Positions 60,342-64,000 of a stretch of 64,000 nt of DNA are shown piece by piece. A program made the position numbers and the translations under genes. Numbering within the stretch: the first letter of the stretch is position 1; each line of letters opens with the position of its first letter. Under the pieces are notes generated by a model that saw nothing but the letters and a program-made list of their open reading frames with translations, did not search any database and had not been told where the DNA came from. The DNA is from Arthrobacter sp. efr-133-TYG-118 (lineage in GTDB: Bacteria > Actinomycetota > Actinomycetes > Actinomycetales > Micrococcaceae): contig NZ_JARVRH010000018.1 of NCBI RefSeq assembly GCF_030209755.1, positions 62,001 through 126,000 on the forward strand. The letters are read 5' to 3'.

Positions 60342-62444
60342 ATGACCAGTACCGCAGTCGCTCCGGAAGCCACAACCGTTGAAACCGTGCCCAGTTTCGT
60401 CCAGGGCGAGTGGTGGACCCCGCGCGCCGACGCCTCCGCGGGCGTTCCCGTTCGCGACGCCAGCACAGGCGAGATCCTCGCAACGGTCAACACCGACGGA
60501 CTGGACCTTGCCGGCGTCGTGAACTACGGCCGCACGGTGGGCCAGCGCGAGCTCGGCAAGCTCACCTTCCACCAGCGCGCCCTCAAGCTCAAGGAACTGG
60601 CCCAGTACCTGAACGGACGCCGCGAGGAGTTCTACACTTCGTCCTTCAAGACCGGCGCCACCAAGATCGACTCGATGGTGGACATCGACGGCGGCATCGG
60701 CGTGCTCTTCACTTTCGGTTCCAAGGGCCGCCGCGAACTGCCGAACTCGCAGGTTGTGGTGGACGGTCCCATGGAAGTTCTGTCCAAGGACGGTTCCTTC
60801 GCCGGCGAGCACATCTACACCCGCATCCCAGGCGTCGCGGCGCAGATCAACGCCTTCAACTTCCCCGTGTGGGGCATGCTCGAGAAGTTCGCGCCCGCAT
60901 TCATCGCCGGCGTTCCCACCATCGTCAAGCCAGCCACCCCGACCGGCTACGTTGCCGCCGTCGTGGTTAAGGCAATCGTCGAGTCGGGCATCCTTCCGGA
61001 AGGCTCGCTGCAGCTCATCTCGGGATCTGCCCGCACCCTGCTGGACCACCTCGACTACCGCGACCTTCTCGCCTTCACCGGCTCCGCCTCCACCGCGAAC
61101 TCGCTGAAATCCCACGTCAACGTCGTACAGGGTGGCGTCCGGTTCACCTCCGAAACGGACTCTCTCAACGCTGCCATCCTCGGACCCGACGCGGTGCCCG
61201 GCACGCCCGAGTTCGACGCTTTCATCAAGTCGGTCGTCACCGAAATGACCGTCAAGGCCGGCCAGAAGTGCACCTCGATCCGCCGCACCATCGTGCCCCA
61301 GGCCCTGGTGTCCGACGTCGTCTCCGCCATCGGCGCGCGCGTCGACGAGCGCGTTGTAGTCGGCGACCCCCGGGCAGGGGGCGTCACGATGGGCGCCCTC
61401 GCGTCGCTCGAGCAGCTTGCCGACGTTCGCGCCGCAGTGCAGTCAATGCTCGACGCCGGGGGCGAGCTTGCGTACGGAACGCTCGATTCGCCGTCGGTCA
61501 CCTCGCTCGACGGAACCGTGGGCGTCGTGGAGGACGGCGCGTTCATGTCGCCCGTCGTCCTGAGCTGGGCTGACGTTGACTCGGAAGCTGTCCACTCGCT
61601 CGAGGCCTTCGGTCCGGTATCGTCCGTGATCGGGTATGCGGACCTCGACGACGCCGTCCGCCTCGCCGCCCGGGGTGGCGGCTCCCTGGTGGCCTCAGTA
61701 TGCACCAACGATCCTGCTGTCGCCCGGGAGTTGGTGACCGGAATCGCGGCGCACCACGGCCGCGTCCTGATGCTCAACCGCGAGGACGCCCGGTCGTCAA
61801 CCGGGCATGGTTCGCCCGTGCCGCACCTGGTCCACGGCGGGCCGGGCCGCGCCGGTGGCGGCGAGGAGCTCGGCGGCATCCGTTCCGTCATGCACCACAT
61901 GCAGCGCACGGCCATCCAGGGCTCGCCGAACATGCTCACGGCCGTGACCGGCGTCTGGCACCCTGGCGCGGACCGCAACTTCACGGTGGAGACGGAAGGA
62001 ACGCACCCGTTCCGTAAGTCGCTTGCGACTCTGCGGATCGGTGACGCCGTGCGCTCCGAACTGCGGCAGGTCACCCTGGAAGACATCACTGCCTTCGCCA
62101 ACTCCACCGGCGACACCTTCTACGCTCACACCAACCAGGAAGCGGCCGAAGCCAACCCGTTCTTCCCGGGAATCGTGGCGCACGGGTACCTGCTGCTCAG
62201 CTGGGCCGCGGGGCTGTTCGTGGAACCCGCGCCGGGCCCCGTCCTGGCCAACTATGGCCTGGAGAACCTGCGCTTCATCACTCCCGTGGCCGCAGGAGAT
62301 TCGATCCGCATCACGCTCACTGCCAAGAAGATCACGCCGCGCGAGACCGACGAATACGGCGAAGTAGCCTGGGACGCCGTGCTGACCAACCAGAACGACG
62401 AAATCGTAGCCACCTACGACGTCCTGACTCTCGTTGAGAAGTAA
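60342..62444 (+). CDS. paaZ: Phenylacetic acid degradation bifunctional protein PaaZ (oxepin-CoA hydrolase / aldehyde dehydrogenase)
   Basis: 700 residues from the ATG at 60342. Residues 1-530 form an aldehyde dehydrogenase with catalytic Cys310 in KAGQKCTSIRR and the PaaZ-type MLNREDARSSTGHGSP; residues 550-700 form a MaoC hot-dog hydratase (GDTFYAHTNQEAAEANPFFP, IVAHGYLLLSW). It opens the oxepin-CoA ring and oxidises the aldehyde product, the central step of aerobic phenylacetate breakdown. The paaABCDE epoxidase genes are not in the window. Its TAA stop runs directly into a repeat array. Confidence 0.96.
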   Translation: MTSTAVAPEATTVETVPSFVQGEWWTPRADASAGVPVRDASTGEILATVNTDGLDLAGVVNYGRTVGQRELGKLTFHQRALKLKELAQYLNGRREEFYTSSFKTGATKIDSMVDIDGGIGVLFTFGSKGRRELPNSQVVVDGPMEVLSKDGSFAGEHIYTRIPGVAAQINAFNFPVWGMLEKFAPAFIAGVPTIVKPATPTGYVAAVVVKAIVESGILPEGSLQLISGSARTLLDHLDYRDLLAFTGSASTANSLKSHVNVVQGGVRFTSETDSLNAAILGPDAVPGTPEFDAFIKSVVTEMTVKAGQKCTSIRRTIVPQALVSDVVSAIGARVDERVVVGDPRAGGVTMGALASLEQLADVRAAVQSMLDAGGELAYGTLDSPSVTSLDGTVGVVEDGAFMSPVVLSWADVDSEAVHSLEAFGPVSSVIGYADLDDAVRLAARGGGSLVASVCTNDPAVARELVTGIAAHHGRVLMLNREDARSSTGHGSPVPHLVHGGPGRAGGGEELGGIRSVMHHMQRTAIQGSPNMLTAVTGVWHPGADRNFTVETEGTHPFRKSLATLRIGDAVRSELRQVTLEDITAFANSTGDTFYAHTNQEAAEANPFFPGIVAHGYLLLSWAAGLFVEPAPGPVLANYGLENLRFITPVAAGDSIRITLTAKKITPRETDEYGEVAWDAVLTNQNDEIVATYDVLTLVEK

Positions 62445-62524
62445 CGCTCGCTCACTTATCTCGGCTTTCCTGCCGGCGCTCGCTCACTTATCTCGGGTTT
62501 CCTGCCGGCGCTCGCTCACTTATG
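62445..62524. repeat. GTGAGCG-type 32-bp repeat array after paaZ
   Basis: Three units (62445, 62477, 62509) of CGCTCGCTCACTTATCTCGG type at exact 32-bp period. The first two differ by one base in 32. The array begins on the base after the paaZ stop. Confidence 0.93.
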
Positions 62525-62535
62525 TACAGCATGCG

Positions 62536-62567
62536 CGGAACGCTCCCCATCGATGGGGAGCGTTCCG
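62536..62567. terminator. Perfect 32-bp palindrome between paaZ and GYD gene
   Basis: CGGAACGCTCCCCATC is followed by its exact complement with no spacer. It lies between convergent genes and is likely a bidirectional terminator. Confidence 0.8.
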
Positions 62568-62608
62568 TGTCTGGGCTGGCGTGAATCCCTCGGGCCCCCT
62601 GGTTGGTT

Positions 62609-62929
62609 CTATTGCCCGGGGGCGCGGTATGCCGGCGTCTTCTTGGCGGCTTCGTCGAGATCCTCCACCGTCATGAGCGGCTTCAAATGCAGGCGCACTG
62701 CGCCTGTCGCATTGATCATGAGTGAGAGGGCGGCAGCGCTAGCTGCGTCCGGGATTTCGAAGACCCCGACGACGTCGGTCTCGCCGAAAGCGTAGTAGAA
62801 ACATTCGAGCGATCCGTCCACGGATTTGAGTGCATCGACCACAGCATCGCGGCGCTTGGTGCCGCCCTCGCGCAACAGCCCGTTGATTCCGTCGCCTACG
62901 TAGTTTGCTTCGAATAGATATTTGGTCAT
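62609..62929 (-). CDS. GYD domain-containing protein
   Basis: 106 residues. The start YLFEANYVGDGINGLLREGGTKRRDAV and the GYD-equivalent YYAFGETDVVGVFEIPD match the small alpha-beta barrel GYD family. Function unknown; it may bind a small ligand. Confidence 0.88.
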   Translation of the reverse strand: MTKYLFEANYVGDGINGLLREGGTKRRDAVVDALKSVDGSLECFYYAFGETDVVGVFEIPDAASAAALSLMINATGAVRLHLKPLMTVEDLDEAAKKTPAYRAPGQ

Positions 62930-63073
62930 TGTCTTCCCGTCCCGTGATGTCCAGGACTCGGGCCTCCTAAGGTGCTCCCATCACCCGTTGAGGGAAAGGT
63001 CCCGGAGTTGTTCCCCTGCGAGGGGCTGTGCACATATTAGGCCGAGGTCGTCGCCCTGACAACGGTCTAGGCT

Positions 63074-63086
63074 AACGCTCGCTCAC
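63074..63086 (-). repeat. Single GTGAGCG repeat core
   Basis: AACGCTCGCTCAC, the complement of the GTGAGCGAGCGTT core, as one isolated copy in the divergent gap between the GYD and VOC genes. Confidence 0.7.
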
Positions 63087-63139
63087 AAGATCTTTCCGAT
63101 CCCGCCCGGCGTAAGATTTTTTGCGTAGGAGGTGGCGAA

Positions 63140-63547
63140 ATGAACCTAGCACTCAGGACAGCCACAACCGTCTTGCCCGTCGACGACGTAGCCCGAGCCC
63201 GTAGCTTTTACGCAGAGAAACTCGGCCTACCTCATCGCGGCATGACCTGGGATGGAAATGATTTGTTCGGCATCGACGGCGGTCCCATGCTGCAGTTGAT
63301 GCCCATCAAGGACGGCATGCACTCATCGCACACTGCCCTTTCCTTTGAAGTCAGTGATATCGAGCGGACAGTCGACGAAATGGAGGCGAGCGGCGTCGAA
63401 TTCCGGGATTACGACCTCCCGGATCTCAAGACAGAACACCACATTTGTACCACCGACGCCGACCGTTGCGCATGGTTCATGGACACGGAAAACAACATCC
63501 TCTGCGTCCATGAAAGCCTGGGGATCCAGGCCGAATACCAGCTTTGA
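63140..63547 (+). CDS. VOC family protein (glyoxalase/dioxygenase-like)
   Basis: 135 residues. ATTVLPVDDVARARSFYAEKLGL starts the first VOC unit; SFEVSDIERTVDEMEASGVEFRDYD and AWFMDTENNILCVHE form the second, with a likely metal Glu. A strong AGGAGG site precedes the ATG. The substrate is unknown. Confidence 0.88.
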   Translation: MNLALRTATTVLPVDDVARARSFYAEKLGLPHRGMTWDGNDLFGIDGGPMLQLMPIKDGMHSSHTALSFEVSDIERTVDEMEASGVEFRDYDLPDLKTEHHICTTDADRCAWFMDTENNILCVHESLGIQAEYQL

Positions 63548-63577
63548 TCGGCTGAAAAGCACTCGCGAACACCACCC

Positions 63578-63613
63578 AGAACGCTCTCTCACTTATTAGT
63601 GAGAGAGCGTTCT
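63578..63613. terminator. Hairpin between VOC and TetR genes, repeat-core variant
   Basis: AGAACGCTCTCTCAC (63578-63592) pairs exactly with GTGAGAGAGCGTTCT (63599-63613) over a TTATTA loop. The arm is a variant of the GTGAGCG core. Confidence 0.85.
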
Positions 63614-63626
63614 GTCAATTGGCCGT

Positions 63627-63710
63627 ATATGTGAGCGGGCGTTGGGGGAAAGGCGCCCATATGTGAGCGGGCGTTGGGGGAAGGATCGGGGGGAAGGATC
63701 GGGGGGAAGG
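63627..63710. repeat. GTGAGCG-type 32-bp repeat pair plus GGGGGGAAGGATC tandem
   Basis: ATATGTGAGCGGGCGTTGGG occurs at 63627 and 63659, 32 bases apart. It passes into GGGGGAAGGATC, GGGGGGAAGGATC and GGGGGGAAGG at 12-13 bp period up to 63710, a G-tract-rich stretch. Confidence 0.9.
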
Positions 63711-63733
63711 AGAGGTCGCGGGGAGAACGGGGG

Positions 63734-64000
63734 CTACGCCGATGCGTGGAGGCCGTCGAACGCCATGGTGATGACGTCGTCGGCCAGGCGCTGCGGGGAG
63801 AGCGAGCCGCCCGGTTTGTACCACTCCACGATCGAGTTGATGGTGCCGAACAGGAGCCGGGTCACGGTGCGGGGGTCGATGTCCTGGCGCAGGGTGCCTT
63901 CTTCGCGGGCGGCCGAGATCAGCGCGGCCACCTTGTGGTCGAAGGCACGACGACGTTCCAGGGCATCGCGCTCGATGTCGGTGTTGCCGCGGAGCCGCAG
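63734..64000 (-). CDS. TetR family regulator, C-terminal part (PaaR candidate; 5' end beyond window)
   Basis: The frame is open to the right edge and stops at 63734. The 88 visible residues end in TRLLFGTINSIVEWYKPGG and RLADDVITMAFDGL, the typical C-terminal helices of TetR proteins that sense acyl- or aryl-CoA. The DNA-binding domain is outside. The shared operator before paaZ and the thiolase operon makes it a good candidate for the phenylacetate repressor. Confidence 0.75.
   Translation of the reverse strand: MRLRGNTDIERDALERRRAFDHKVAALISAAREEGTLRQDIDPRTVTRLLFGTINSIVEWYKPGGSLSPQRLADDVITMAFDGLHASA

Noticed and set aside
62445..62524. The GTGAGCG arrays as a CRISPR array
   Set aside because: Units are nearly identical over their whole length at one site, there are only two or three of them, no unique spacers exist, and no cas gene is near.

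Overview
The window reads as chromosomal DNA of a high-GC actinobacterium of the Micrococcaceae, most like Arthrobacter or Paenarthrobacter. Support comes from the GC-rich third codon positions, the many GTG starts, the Tad pilus / MrfA-type helicase / topA neighbourhood, the actinobacterial small ribosomal protein bS22, menaquinone and Ccs cytochrome c genes, and an SseB/Ppx/ProC/KtrAB block. It is mostly core chromosome: no prophage, rRNA, tRNA or complete insertion sequence was seen.

Layout. 0-1.7 kb: the 3' end of a Tad (Flp) pilus operon (T2SSF protein, DUF4244 pilin, two TadE-like pseudopilins), meeting head-on an MrfA-like DNA repair helicase (1.7-4.1 kb). 4-9.4 kb: GNAT, TrhO tRNA hydroxylase, a pair of paralogous lipoproteins, a methyltransferase and an ArsR regulator. 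9.5-12.3 kb: topA, followed by a PD-(D/E)XK nuclease gene set between two hairpins. 13.6-23 kb: SseB-like protein, Ppx, a TIM-barrel isomerase, ProC, KtrA/KtrB potassium uptake, AcuC, ArsR and glutamate dehydrogenase. 23-28.2 kb: lactate oxidation gene lldD with its divergent LldR-like regulator and twin operators, a LacI regulator, DAHP synthase behind an aromatic-residue leader peptide, an excisionase-like HTH and bS22. 28.4-38.4 kb: HAD phosphatase, glutaredoxin, Rex, two Pro/Gln/Tyr-rich membrane paralogues, YceI, and a tightly coupled System II cytochrome c operon (phosphatase, ResA, CcdA, ResB, CcsA). 38.4-43.2 kb: menaquinone genes menB-menE-menA, a VOC protein and a CPBP protease. 43.4-50 kb: amino acid permease, dienelactone hydrolase, SRPBCC and pentapeptide-repeat proteins, then a thiolase / enoyl-CoA hydratase / hydroxyacyl-CoA dehydrogenase operon. 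50-59 kb: a second hairpin-bracketed nuclease, GNAT, a secreted SGNH hydrolase and a LacI-controlled sugar ABC operon with oxidoreductase and ThuA genes. 59.3-64 kb: tyrosine phosphatase, paaZ, a GYD protein, a VOC protein and the C-terminal end of a TetR regulator.

How the parts work together. The thiolase operon and paaZ carry the same TetR-type operator core (CGAACGGYCGGT), and a TetR gene lies at the window edge, so these probably form one phenylacetate-catabolism regulon whose two halves are separated by about 10 kb of accessory genes. The sugar ABC operon and its LacI gene share another operator (TCGATACGCATCGA-like).

The least expected content is in the intergenic DNA. (1) Five roughly 66-bp palindromes of one family carry compensating arm changes; two identical copies bracket a PD-(D/E)XK nuclease gene. 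An unrelated hairpin brackets a second, divergent nuclease gene, which suggests hairpin-associated nuclease cassettes. (2) Short arrays with a GTGAGCGRGCG core repeat at exactly 32 bp in four separate intergenic regions. (3) A 66-bp repeat begins at the stop codon of two unrelated genes. (4) Many small tandem duplications sit on gene ends.
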